Shown: piece by piece, positions 27,599 to 40,879 of the stretch
How the letters are laid out: the number at the start of each line of letters is the position of its first letter
Numbering within the stretch: the stretch's first letter is position 1
Source of the DNA: Ligustrum vulgare
Taxonomy: Eukaryota; Streptophyta; Magnoliopsida; Lamiales; Oleaceae
Length of the DNA stretch: 64,000 nt
Reading direction: 5' to 3'
Assembly: GCA_963555705.1 (NCBI GenBank)
Contig: OY743180.1
Coordinates: 42,130,129-42,194,128 of the forward strand
Position numbers and translations under genes: made by a program
Notes under the pieces: generated by a model
The model's input: the letters and a program-made list of their open reading frames with translations, nothing else
Databases searched by the model: none
Told to the model about the DNA's origin: nothing

Positions 27599-30211
27599 AG
27601 CATGGAGTTTGGATTCCGGAACTTAACAGTTAACACCAAAATAAAGCGTTTGAGAAGTTCCTTCGAGCTTCAACTCAACAAACAAATCGACAATCAACTT
27701 CTTCCGTTATCCTCTAATGCAACAAATTTTCCTTCAAAGAGGAAAAAATGAGAGAGATCAAATTTTGGAGAACCAAAAATAGATTAAAAATATGAAGAAA
27801 CGAATCAATACCTACAAAATAAATGAAGAACACGAAAACTCCATCAATCAGCCGGGATCGGCACAAGAACGATGATGATCAGAACGGTCGGCTGTCCTTC
27901 AAAGAGGAAAAAATGAGTTAGATGGAATTTTGGAGAACCAAAAATAAATTAAAAGTATGAAAAAACGAATCAATTCCTACAAATTAAACGAAGAACGCGA
28001 AAAATCCAGCAATCAGCCGGGATCGGCACAAGAACGATGATGATCAGAACGGTAGACTGTCCTTCAAAGAGGAAAAAATGAGTGAGATGGAATTTTGGAG
28101 AACCAAAAATAAATTAAAAGTATGAAAAAACGAATCAATTCCTACAAAATAAATGAAGAACGCGAAAACTCCAGAATCAGCAGGGATCGGCACAAGAACG
28201 ATGATGATCGGAACGGTCGACAAGAATTCGGAGCCGCACAGAGAGGAATTCTTAGGGTTTTTAGGAAAATGAAATAGAATTTGACATAACGTGTCCAGCT
28301 AAAAGTACGGGCAGCCCAAACAATTCCATGCAAAGCATGGAGTTTGGATTCCGGAACTTAACAGTTAACACCAAAATACAGCTTTTGAGAAGTACCTTCG
28401 AGCTTCAACTCAACAAACAAATCGACAATCAACTTCTTCCGTTATCCTCTAATGCAACAAATTTTCCTTCAAAGAGGAAAAAATTAGAGAGATCGAATTT
28501 CGGAGAACCAAAAATAGATTAAAAATATGAAAAAACGAATCAATACCTACAAAATAAATGAAGAACACGAAAACTCCATCAATCAGTCGGGATCGGCACA
28601 AGAACGATGATGATCAGAACGGTCGACTGTCCTTCAAAGAGGAAAAAATGAGTGTGATGGAATTTTGGAGAACCAAAAATAAATTAAAAGTATGAAAAAA
28701 CGAATCAATTCCTACAAAATAAATGAAGAACTCGAAAACTCCAGCAATCAGCAGGGATCGGCACAAGAACGAGGATGATCGGAACGGTCGAAAAGAATTC
28801 GGAGCGGCACAGAGAGGAATTCTTAGGGTTTTAAGGAAAATTAAATAGAATTTGACATAACGTGTCCAGCTAAAAGTACGGGAAGCCCAAACAATTCCAT
28901 GCAAAGCATGGAGTTTGGATTCCGGAACTTAACAGTTAACACCACAATACAGCGTTTGAGAAGTACCTTCGAGCTTCAACTCAACAAACAAATCGACAAT
29001 CAACTTCTTCCGTTATCCTCTAATGCAACAAATTTTCCTTCAAAGAGGAAAAATGGAGAGAGATCGAATTTCGGAGAACCAAAAATAGATTAAAAATATG
29101 AAAAAACGAATCAATACCTACAAAATAAATGAAGAACACGAAAACTCCATCAATCAGTCGGGATCGGCACAAGAACGATGATGATCAGAACGGTAGACTG
29201 TCCTTCAAAGAGGAAAAAATGAGTGAGATGGAATTTTGGAGAACCAAAAATAAATTAAAAGTATGAAAAAATGAATCAATTCCTACAAAATAAATGAAGA
29301 ACGCGAAAACTCCAGAATCAGCAGGGATCGGCACAAGAACGATGATGATCGGAACGGTCGAAAAGAATTCGGAGCGGCACAGAGAGGAATTCTTAGGGTT
29401 TTAAGGAAAATGAAATAGAATTTGACATAACGTGTCCAGCTAAAAGTACGGGCAGCCCAAACAATTCCATGCAAAGCATGGAGTTTGGATTCCGGAACTT
29501 AACAGTTAACACCAAAATAAAGCGTTTGAGAAGTTCCTTCGAGCTTCAACTCAACAAACAAATCGACAATCAACTTCTTCCGTTATCCTCTAATGCAACA
29601 AATTTTCCTTCAAAGAGGAAAAAATGAGAGAGATCGAATTTTGGAGAACCAAAAATAGATTAAAAATATGAAGAAACGAATCAATACCTACAAAATAAAT
29701 GAAGAACACGAAAACTCCATCAATCAGCCGGGATCGGCACAAGAACGATGATGATCAGAACGGTCGGCTGTCCTTCAAAGAGGAAAAAATGAGTGAGATG
29801 GAATTTTGGAGAACCAAAAATAAATTAAAAGTATGAAAAAAACGAATCAATTCCTACAAATTAAACGAAGAACGCGAAAAATCCAGCAATCAGCCGGGAT
29901 CGGCACAAGAACGATGATGATCAGAACGGTAGACTGTCCTTCAAAGAGGAAAAAATGAGTGAGATGGAATTTTGGAGAACCAAAAATAAATTAAAAGTAT
30001 GAAAAAACGAATCAATTCCTACAAATTAAACGAAGAACGCGAAAACTCCAGCAATCAGCAGGGATCGGCACAAGAACGATGATGATCGGAACGGTCGACA
30101 AGAATTCGGAGCCGCACAGAGAGGAATTCTTAGGGTTTTTAGGAAAATGAAATAGAATTTGACATAACGTGTCCAGCTAAAAGTACGGGCAGCCCAAACA
30201 ATTCCATGCAA
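27599..30211. repeat. Tetramer higher-order repeat, 2613 bp, copy 2
   Basis: Unit ends are 28333, 28904, 29474 and 30211, with the same lengths as copy 1 (735, 571, 570, 737). GATCAAATTTTGG is at 27756 and GAGTTAGATGG near 27915, both exactly 2613 bp after their partners. The two copies are directly adjacent, which makes a recent tandem duplication by unequal exchange the simplest origin. Confidence 0.9.
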
Positions 30212-32086
30212 AGCATGGAGTTTGGATTCCGGAACTTAACAGTTAACACCAAAATACAGCTTTTGAGAAGTACCTTCGAGCTTCAACTCAACAAACAAAT
30301 CGACAATCAACTTCTTCCGTTATCCTCTAATGCAACAAATTTTCCTTCAAAGAGGAAAAAATGAGAGAGATCGAATTTCGGAGAACCAAAAATAGATTAA
30401 AAATATGAAAAAACGAATCAATACCTACAAAATAAATGAGGAACACGAAAACTCCATCAATCAGTCGGGATCGGCACAAGAACGATGATGATCAGAACGG
30501 TCGACTGTCCTTCAAAGAGGAAAAAATGAGTGTGATGGAATTTTGGAGAACCAAAAATAAATTAAAAGTATGAAAAAACGAATCAATTCCTACAAAATAA
30601 ATGAAGAACTCGAAAACTCCAGCAATCAGCAGGGATCGGCACAAGAACGAGGATGATCGGAACGGTCGAAAAGAATTCGGAGCGGGACAGAGAGGAATTC
30701 TTAGGGTTTTAAGGAAAATTAAATAGAATTTGACATAACGTGTCCAGCTAAAAGTACGGGAAGCCCAAACAATTCCATGCAAAGCATGGAGTTTGGATTC
30801 CGGAACTTAACAGTTAACACCACAATACAGCGTTTGAGAAGTACCTTCGAGCTTCAACTCAACAAACAAATCGACAATCAACTTCTTCCGTTATCCTCTA
30901 ATGCAACAAATTTTCCTTCAAAGAGGAAAAAATGAGAGAGATCGAATTTCGGAGAACCAAAAATAGATTAAAAATATGAAAAAATGAATCAATACCTACA
31001 AAATAAATGAAGAACACGAAAACTCCATCAATCAGTCGGGATCGGCACAAGAACGATGATGATCAGAACGGTAGACTGTCCTTCAAAGAGGAAAAAATGA
31101 GTGAGATGGAATTTTGGAGAACCAAAAATAAATTAAAAGTATGAAAAAATGAATCAATTCCTACAAAATAAATGAAGAACGCGAAAACTCCAGAATCAGC
31201 AGGGATCGGCACAAGAACTATGATGATCGGAACGGTCGACAAGAATTCGGAGCCGCACAGAGAGGAATTCTTAGGGTTTTAAGGAAAATGAAATAGAATT
31301 TGACATAACGTGTCCAGCTAAAAGTACGGGCAGCCCAAACAATTCCATGCAAAGCATTGAGTTTTGATTCCGGAACTTAACAGTTAACACCAAAATACAG
31401 CGTTTGAGAAGTACCTTCGAGCTTCAACTCAACAAACAAATCGACAATCAACTTCTTCCGTTGTCCTCTAATGCAACAAATTTTCCTTCAAAGAGGAAAA
31501 AATGAGAGAGATCGAATTTCGGAGAACCAAAAATAGATTAAAAATATGAAAAAACGAATCAATACCTACAAAATAAATGAAGAACACGAAAACTCCATCA
31601 ATCAGCCGGGATCGGCACAAGAACGATGATGATCAGAACGGTCGGCTGTCCTTCAAAGAGGAAAAAATGAGTGAGATGGAATTTTGGAGAAAAAAAATAA
31701 ATTAAAAGTATGAAAAAACGAATCAATTCCTACAAATTAAACGAAGAACGCGAAAAATCCAGCAATCAGCCGGGATCGGCACAAGAACGATGATGATCAG
31801 AACGGTAGACTGTCCTTCAAAGAGGAAAAAATGAGTGAGATGGAATTTTGGAGAACCAAAAATAAATTAAAAGTATGAAAAAACGAATCAATTCCTACAA
31901 AATAAATGAAGAACGCGAAAACTCCAGAATCAGCAGGGATCGGCACAAGAACGATGATGATCGGAACGGTCGACAAGAATTCGGAGCCGCACAGAGAGGA
32001 ATTCTTAGGGTTTTAAGGAAAATGAAATAGAATTTGACATAACGTGTCCAGCTAAAAGTACGGGCAGCCCAAACAATCCCATGCAA
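30212..32086. repeat. Units of 571, 570 and 734 bp
   Basis: Unit ends are 30782, 31352 and 32086. The 734-bp unit is the shortest three-S unit, because its middle S has GGAGAAAAAAATAA (near 31686) with a shorter A run than related copies. The unit ending 31352 has AACTATGATG instead of AACGATGATG near 31217. The order 571, 570, 734 resembles 15438-16743 with its flanking units. Confidence 0.86.
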
Positions 32087-35000
32087 AGCATGGAGTTTTG
32101 ATTCCGGAACTTAACAGTTAACACCAAAATACAGCGTTTGAGAAGTACCTTCGAGCTTCAACTCAACAAACAAATCGACAATCAACTTCTTCCGTTATCC
32201 TCTAATGCAACAAATCTTCCTTCAAAGAGGAAAAAATGAGAGAGATCGAATTTTGGAGAACCAAAAATAGATTAAAAATATGAAAAAACGAATCAATACC
32301 TACAAAATAAATGAAGAACACGAAAACTCCATCAATCAGCCAGGATCGCCACAAGAACGATGATGATCAGAACGGTCGGCTGTCCTTCAAAGAGGAAAAA
32401 ATGAGTGAGATGGAATTTTGGAGAACCAAAAATAAATTAAAAGTATGAAAAAACGAATCAATTCCTACAAATTAAACGAAGAACGCGAAAACTCCAGCAA
32501 TCAGCAGGGATCGGCACAAGAACGATGATGATCGGAACGGTCGACAAGAATTCGGAGCCGCACAGAGAGGAATTCTTAGGGTTTTTAGGAAAATGAAATA
32601 GAATTTGACATAACGTGTCCAGCTAAAAGTACGGCCAGCCCAAACAATTCCATGAAAGCATGGAGTTTGGATTCCGGAACTTAACAGTTAACACCAAAAT
32701 ACAGCTTTTGAGAAGTACCTTCGAGCTTCAACTCAACAAACAAATCGACAATCAACTTCTTCCGTTATCCTCTAATGCAACAAATTTTCCTTCAAAGAGG
32801 AAAAAATTAGAGAGATCGAGTTTCGGAGAACCAAAAATAGATTAAAAATATGAAAAAACGAATCAATTCCTACAAAATAAATGAAGAACGCGAAAACTCC
32901 AGAATCAGCAGGGATCGGCACAAGAACGATGATGATCGGAACGGTCGACAAGAATTCGGAGCCGCACAGAGAGGAATTCTTAGGGTTTTAAGGAAAATAA
33001 AATAGAATTTGACATAACGTGTCCAGCTAAAAGTACGGGCAGCCCAAACAATCCCATGCAAAGCATGGAGTTTTGATTCCAGAACTTAACAGTTAACACC
33101 AAAATACAGCGTTTGAGAAGTACCTTCGACCTTCAACTCAACAAACAAATCGACAATCAACTTCTTCCGTTATCCTCTAATGCAACAAATTTTCCTTCAA
33201 AGAGGAAAAAATGAGAGAGATCAAATTTTGGAGAACCAAAAATAGATTAAAAATATGAAGAAACGAATCAATACCTACAAAATAAATGAAGAACACGAAA
33301 ACTCCATCAATCAGCCGGGATCGGCACAAGAACGATGATGATCAGAACGGTCGGCTGTCCTTCAAAGAGGAAAAAATGAGTTAGATGGAATTTTGGAGAA
33401 CCAAAAATAAATTAAAAGTATGAAAAAACGAATCAATTCCTACAAATTAAACGAAGAACGCGAAAAATCCAGCAATCAGCCGGGATCGGCACAAGAACGA
33501 TGATGATCAGAACGGTAGACTGTCCTTCAAAGAGGAAAAAATGAGTGAGATGGAATTTTGGAGAACCAAAAATAAATTAAAAGTATGAAAAAACGAATCA
33601 ATTCCTACAAAATAAATGAAGAACGCGAAAACTCCAGAATCAGCAGGGATCGGCACAAGAACGATGATGATCGGAACGGTCGACAAGAATTCGGAGCCGC
33701 ACAGAGAGGAATTCTTAGGGTTTTAAGGAAAATGAAATAGAATTTGACATAACGTGTCCAGCTAAAAGTACGGGCAGCCCAAACAATCCCATGCAAAGCA
33801 TGGAGTTTTGATTCCGGAACTTAACAGTTAACACCAAAATACAGCGTTTGAGAAGTACCTTCGAGCTTCAACTCAACAAACAAATCGACAATCAACTTCT
33901 TCCGTTATCCTCTAATGCAACAAATCTTCCTTCAAAGAGGAAAAAATGAGAGAGATCGAATTTTGGAGAACCAAAAATAGATTAAAAATATGAAAAAACG
34001 AATCAATACCTACAAAATAAATGAAGAACACGAAAACTCCATCAATCAGCCAGGATCGCCACAAGAACGATGATGATCAGAACGGTCGGCTGTCCTTCAA
34101 AGAGGAAAAAATGAGTGAGATGGAATTTTGGAGAACCAAAAATAAATTAAAAGTATGAAAAAACGAATCAATTCCTACAAATTAAACGAAGAACGCGAAA
34201 ACTCCAGCAATCAGCAGGGATCGGCACAAGAACGATGATGATCGGAACGGTCGACAAGAATTCGGAGCCGCACAGAGAGGAATTCTTAGGGTTTTTAGGA
34301 AAATGAAATAGAATTTGACATAACGTGTCCAGCTAAAAGTACGGCCAGCCCAAACAATTCCATGAAAGCATGGAGTTTGGATTCCGGAACTTAACAGCTA
34401 ACACCAAAATACAGCTTTTGAGAAGTACCTTCGAGCTTCAACTCAACAAACAAATCGACAATCAACTTCTTCCGTTATCCTCTAATGCAACAAATTTTCC
34501 TTCAAAGAGGAAAAAATTAGAGAGATCGAGTTTCGGAGAACCAAAAATAGATTAAAAATATGAAAAAACGAATCAATTCCTACAAAATAAATGAAGAACG
34601 CGAAAACTCCAGAATCAGCAGGGATCGGCACAAGAACGATGATGATCGGAACGGTCGACAAGAATTCGGAGCCGCACAGAGAGGAATTCTTAGGGTTTTA
34701 AGGAAAATGAAATAGAATTTGACATAACGTGTCCAGCTAAAAGTACGGGCAGCCCAAACAATCCCATGCAAAGCATGGAGTTTTGATTCCGGAACTTAAC
34801 AGTTAACACCAAAATACAGCGTTTGAGAAGTACCTTCGAGCTTCAACTCAACAAACAAATCGACAATCAACTTCTTCCGTTATCCTCTAATGCAACAAAT
34901 CTTCCTTCAAAGAGGAAAAAATGAGAGAGATCGAATTTTGGAGAACCAAAAATAGATTAAAAATATGAAAAAACGAATCAATACCTACAAAATAAATGAA

Positions 35001-35506
35001 GAACACGAAAACTCCATCAATCAGCCGGGATCGGCACAAGAACGATGATGATCAGAACGGTCGGCTGTCCTTCAAAGAGGAAAAAATGAGTTAGATGGAA
35101 TTTTGGAGAACCAAAAATAAATTAAAAGTATGAAAAAACGAATCAATTCCTACAAATTAAACGAAGAACGCGAAAAATCCAGCAATCAGCCGGGATCGGC
35201 ACAAGAACGATGATGATCAGAACGGTAGACTGTCCTTCAAAGAGGAAAAAATGAGTGAGATGGAATTTTGGAGAACCAAAAATAAATTAAAAGTATGAAA
35301 AAACGAATCAATTCCTACAAAATAAATGAAGAACGCGAAAACTCCAGAATCAGCAGGGATCGGCACAAGAACGATGATGATCGGAACGGTCGACAAGAAT
35401 TCGGAGCCGCACAGAGAGGAATTCTTAGGGTTTTAAGGAAAATGAAATAGAATTTGACATAACGTGTCCAGCTAAAAGTACGGGCAGCCCAAACAATCCC
35501 ATGCAA
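32087..35506. repeat. Higher-order trimer, two copies of 1710 bp (two-S, one-S, three-S)
   Basis: Unit ends are 32656, 33061, 33796 and 34366, 34771, 35506, giving 570+405+735 twice. This repeat contains all three S-number classes side by side. CAGGATCGCC recurs at 32341, 34051 and 35761. The 570-bp members share ACGGCCAGCC and a one-base deletion in the palindrome (CCATGAAAGCATGG). Confidence 0.92.
32657..33061. repeat. One-S unit, 405 bp (reference for the 32-37 kb family)
   Basis: L is 32657-32787, the single S is 32788-32948 and R is 32949-33061. The lone S starts first-type (AGAGAGATCGAG, AATAGATT, AAAAATATG) and from CAATTCCTAC onward is last-type (GAACGCG, CCAGAATCAGCAGGG, GATCGGAACGGTCGACAAG). 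It is therefore a first-type/last-type chimera with a switch near GAATCAA. Sister copies at 34367-34771, 36077-36481 and 37052-37456 share the breakpoint and come from amplification of one event. Confidence 0.9.
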
Positions 35507-37456
35507 AGCATGGAGTTTTGATTCCGGAACTTAACAGTTAACACCAAAATACAGCGTTTGAGAAGTACCTTCGAGCTTCAACTCAACAAACAAATCGACA
35601 ATCAACTTCTTCCGTTATCCTCTAATGCAACAAATCTTCCTTCAAAGAGGAAAAAATGAGAGAGATCGAATTTTGGAGAACCAAAAATAGATTAAAAATA
35701 TGAAAAAACGAATCAATACCTACAAAATAAATGAAGAACACGAAAACTCCATCAATCAGCCAGGATCGCCACAAGAACGATGATGATCAGAACGGTCGGC
35801 TGTCCTTCAAAGAGGAAAAAATGAGTGAGATGGAATTTTGGAGAACCAAAAATAAATTAAAAGTATGAAAAAACGAATCAATTCCTACAAATTAAATGAA
35901 GAACGCGAAAACTCCAGCAATCAGCAGGGATCGGCACAAGAACGATGATGATCGGAACGGTCGACAAGAATTCGGAGCCGCACAGAGAGGAATTCTTAGG
36001 GTTTTTAGGAAAATGAAATAGAATTTGACATAACGTGTCCAGCTAAAAGTACGGCCAGCCCAAACAATTCCATGAAAGCATGGAGTTTGGATTCCGGAAC
36101 TTAACAGCTAACACCAAAATACAGCTTTTGAGAAGTACCTTCGAGCTTCAACTCAACAAACAAATCGACAATCAACTTCTTCCGTTATCCTCTAATGCAA
36201 CAAATTTTCCTTCAAAGAGGAAAAAATTAGAGAGATCGAGTTTCGGAGAACCAAAAATAGATTAAAAATATGAAAAAACGAATCAATTCCTACAAAATAA
36301 ATGAAGAACGCGAAAACTCCAGAATCAGCAGGGATCGGCACAAGAACGATGATGATCGGAACGGTCGACAAGAATTCGGAGCCGCACAGAGAGGAATTCT
36401 TAGGGTTTTAAGGAAAATGAAATAGAATTTGACATAACGTGTCCAGCTAAAAGTACGGGCAGCCCAAACAATCCCATGCAAAGCATGGAGTTTTGATTCC
36501 GGAACTTAACAGTTAACACCAAAATACAGCGTTTGAGAAGTACCTTCGAGCTTCAACTCAACAAACAAATCGACAATCAACTTCTTCCGTTATCCTCTAA
36601 TGCAACAAATCTTCCTTCAAAGAGGAAAAAATGAGAGAGATCGAATTTTGGAGAACCAAAAATAGATTAAAAATATGAAAAAACGAATCAATACCTACAA
36701 AATAAATGAAGAACACGAAAACTCCATCAATCAGCCAGGATCGCCACAAGAACGATGATGATCAGAACGGTCGGCTGTCCTTCAAAGAGGAAAAAATGAG
36801 TGAGATGGAATTTTGGAGAACCAAAAATAAATTAAAAGTATGAAAAAACGAATCAATTCCTACAAATTAAATGAAGAACGCGAAAACTCCAGCAATCAGC
36901 AGGGATCGGCACAAGAACGATGATGATCGGAACGGTCGACAAGAATTCGGAGCCGCACAGAGAGGAATTCTTAGGGTTTTTAGGAAAATGAAATAGAATT
37001 TGACATAACGTGTCCAGCTAAAAGTACGGCCAGCCCAAACAATTCCATGAAAGCATGGAGTTTGGATTCCGGAACTTAACAGCTAACACCAAAATACAGC
37101 TTTTGAGAAGTACCTTCGAGCTTCAACTCAACAAACAAATCGACAATCAACTTCTTCCGTTATCCTCTAATGCAACAAATTTTCCTTCAAAGAGGAAAAA
37201 ATTAGAGAGATCGAGTTTCGGAGAACCAAAAATAGATTAAAAATATGAAAAAACGAATCAATTCCTACAAAATAAATGAAGAACGCGAAAACTCCAGAAT
37301 CAGCAGGGATCGGCACAAGAACGATGATGATCGGAACGGTCGACAAGAATTCGGAGCCGCACAGAGAGGAATTCTTAGGGTTTTAAGGAAAATAAAATAG
37401 AATTTGACATAACGTGTCCAGCTAAAAGTACGGGCAGCCCAAACAATCCCATGCAA
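35507..37456. repeat. Higher-order dimer, two copies of 975 bp (two-S plus one-S)
   Basis: Unit ends are 36076, 36481, 37051 and 37456 (570+405 twice). CAGGATCGCC sits at 35761 and 36736, exactly 975 bp apart. This is the preceding 1710-bp repeat with its three-S member missing, so it may have arisen by loss of one 735-bp unit. The last one-S unit has GGAAAATAAAATAG and TTCCAGAAC, which also occur in the first one of the family (32657-33061). Confidence 0.9.
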
Positions 37457-40400
37457 AGCATGGAGTTTTGATTCCAGAACTTAACAGTTAACACCAAAAT
37501 ACAGCGTTTGAGAAGTACCTTCGACCTTCAACTCAACAAACAAATCGACAATCAACTTCTTCCGTTATCCTCTAATGCAACAAATCTTCCTTCAAAGAGG
37601 AAAAAATGAGAGAGATCGAATTTTGGAGAACCAAAAATAGATTAAAAATATGAAAAAACAAATCAATACCTACAAAATAAATGAAGAACACGAAAACTCC
37701 ATCAATCAGCCACGATCGCCACAAGAACGATGATGATCAGAACGGTCGGCTGTCCTTCAAAGAGGAAAAAATGAGTGAGATGGAATTTTGGAGAACCAAA
37801 AATAAATTAAAAGTATGAAAAAACGAATCAATTCCTACAAATTAAACGAAGAACGCGAAAACTCCAGCAATCAGCAGGGATCGGCACAAGAACGATGATG
37901 ATCGGAACGGTCGACAAGAATTCGGAGCCGCACAGAGAGGAATTCTTAGGGTTTTTAGGAAAATGAAATAGAATTTGACATAACGTGTCCAGCTAAAAGT
38001 ACGGCCAGCCCAAACAATTCCATGAAAGCATGGAGTTTGGATTCCGGAACTTAACAGTTAACACCAAAATACAGCTTTTGAGAAGTACCTTCGAGCTTCA
38101 ACTCAACAAACAAATCGACAATCAACTTCTTCCGTTATCCTCTAATGCAACAAATTTTCCTTCAAAGAGGAAAAAATTAGAGAGATCGAATTTCGGAGAA
38201 CCAAAAATAGATTAAAAATATGAAAAAACGAATCAATACCTACAAAATAAATGAAGAACACGAAAACTCCATCAATCAGTCGGGATCGGCACAAGAACGA
38301 TGATGATCAGAACGGTCGACTGTCCTTCAAAGAGGAAAAAATGAGTGTGATGGAGTTTTGGAGAACCAAAAATAAATTAAAAGTATGAAAAAACGAATCA
38401 ATTCCTACAAAATAAATGAAGAACTCGAAAACTCCAGCAATCAGCAGGGATCGGCACAAGAACGATGATGATCGGAACGGTCGAAAAGAATTCGGAGCGG
38501 CACAGAGAGGAATTCTTAGGGTTTTAAGGAAAATGAAATAGAATTTGACATAACGTGTCCAGCTAAAAGTACGGGAAGCCCAAACAATTCCATGCAAAGC
38601 ATGGATTTTGGATTCCGAAACTTAACAGTTAACACCACAATACAGCGTTTGAGAAGTACCTTCGAGCTTCAACTCAACAAACAAATCGACAATCAACTTC
38701 TTCCGTTATCCTCTAATGCAACAAATTTTCCTTCAAAGAGGAAAAAATGAGAGAGATCGAATTTCGGAGAACCAAAAATAGATTAAAAATATGAAAAAAC
38801 GAATCAATACCTACAAAATAAATGAAGAACACGAAAACTCCATCAATCAGTCGGGATCGGCACAAGAACGATGATGATCAGAACGGTAGACTGTCCTTCA
38901 AAGAGGAAAAAATGAGTGAGATGGAATTTTGGAGAACCAAAAATAAATTAAAAGTATGAAAAAATGAATCAATTCCTACAAAATAAATGAAGAACGCGAA
39001 AACTCCAGAATCAGCAGGGATCGGCACAAGAACGATGATGATCGGAACGGTCGACAAGAATTCGGAGCCGCACAGAGAGGAATTCTTAGGGTTTTAAGGA
39101 AAATGAAATAGAATTTGACATAACGTGTCCAGCTAAAAGTACGGGCAGCCCAAACAATTCCATGCAAAGCATTGAGTTTTGATTCCGGAACTTAACAGTT
39201 AACACCAAAATACAGCGTTTGAGAAGTACCTTCGAGCTTCAACTCAACAAACAAATCGACAATCAACTTCTTCCGTTGTCCTCTAATGCAACAAATTTTC
39301 CTTCAAAGAGGTAAAAATGAGAGAGATCGAATTTTGGAGAACCAAAAATAGATTAAAAATATGAAAAAACGAATCAATACCTAAAAAATAAATGAAGAAC
39401 ACGAAAACTCCATCAATCAGCCGGGATCGGCACAAGAACGATGATGATCAGAACGGTCGACTGTCCTTCAAAGAGGAAAAAATGAGTGAGATGGAATTTT
39501 GGAGAACCAAAAATATATTAAAAGTATGAAAAAACGAATCAATTCCTACAAAATAAATGAAGAACGCGAAAACTCCAGCAATCAGCAGGGATCGGCACAA
39601 GAACGATGATGATCGGAACGGTCGACAAGAATTCGGAGCGGCACAGAGAGGAATTCTTAGAGTTTTAAGGAAAATGAAATAGAATTTTACATAACGTGTC
39701 CAGCTAAATGTACGGGCAGCCCAAACAATTCCATGCAACGCATGGAGTTTGGATTCCGGAACTTAACAGTTAACACCAAAATACAGCGTTTGAGAAGTAC
39801 CTTCGAGCTTCAACTCAACAAACAAATCGACAATCGACTTCTTCCGTTATCCTCTAATGCAACAAATTTTCCTTCAAAGAGGAAAAAATGAGAGAGATCG
39901 AATTTCGGAGAACCAAAAATAGATTAAAAATATGAAAAAACGAATCAATACCTACAAAATAAATGAAGAACACGAAAACTCCATCAATCAGTCGGGGTCG
40001 GTACAAGAACGATGATGATCAGAACGGTAGACTATCCTTCAAAGAGGAAAAAATGAGTGAGATGGAATTTTGGAGAACCATAAATAAATTAAAAGTATGA
40101 AAAAACGAATCAATTCCTACAAAATAAATGAAGAACGCGAAAAGTCCAGTATCAGCAGGGATCGGCACAAGAATGATGATGATCGGAACGGTCGACAAGA
40201 ATTCGGAGCCGCACAGAGAGGAATTCTTAGAATTTTTAGGAAAATGAAATAGAATTTGACATAACGGGTCCAGCTAAAAGTACGGGCAGCCCAAACAATT
40301 CCATGCAAAGCATGGAGTTTATATTCCGGAACTTAACAGTTAACACCAAAATACAGCGTTTGAGAAGTACCTTCGAGCTTCAACTCAACAAACAAATCGA

Positions 40401-40879
40401 CAATCAACTTCTTCCGTTATCCTCTAATGCAACAAATTTTCCTTCAAAGAGGAAAAAATGAGAGAGATCGAATTTCGGAGAACCAAAAATAGATTAACAA
40501 TATGAAAAAACGAATCAATACCTACAAAATAAATGAAGAACACGAAAACTCCATCAATCAGCCGGGATCGGCACAAGAACGATGATGATCAGAACGGTCG
40601 ACTGTCCTTCAAAGAGGAAAAAATGAGTGAGATGGAATTTTGGAGAACCAAAAATATATTAAAAGTATGAAAAAACGAATCAATTCCTACAAAATAAATG
40701 AAGAACGCGAAAACTCCAGCAATCAGCAGGGATCGGCACAAGAACGATGATGATCGGAACGGTCGACAAGAATTCGGAGCCGCACAGAGAGGAATTCTTA
40801 GGGTTTTAAGGAAAATGAAATAGAATTTGACATAACGTGTCCAGCTAAAAGTACGGGCAACCCAAACAATTCCATGCAA
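37457..40879. repeat. Six two-S units, start of the uniform right-hand domain
   Basis: Unit ends are 38026, 38597, 39167, 39738, 40308 and 40879, alternating 570 and 571 bp. The first still carries the left-domain ACGGCCAGCC and CCATGAAAGC markers. From about 39168 the units have the right-domain features AATATATTAAAAG and AGGGTTTTAAGG. From here to the window end there is no three-S unit. Several scattered point changes (for example TTTTACATAACG near 39684 and AGAATTTTTAGG near 40230) make this a relatively diverged stretch. Confidence 0.88.
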
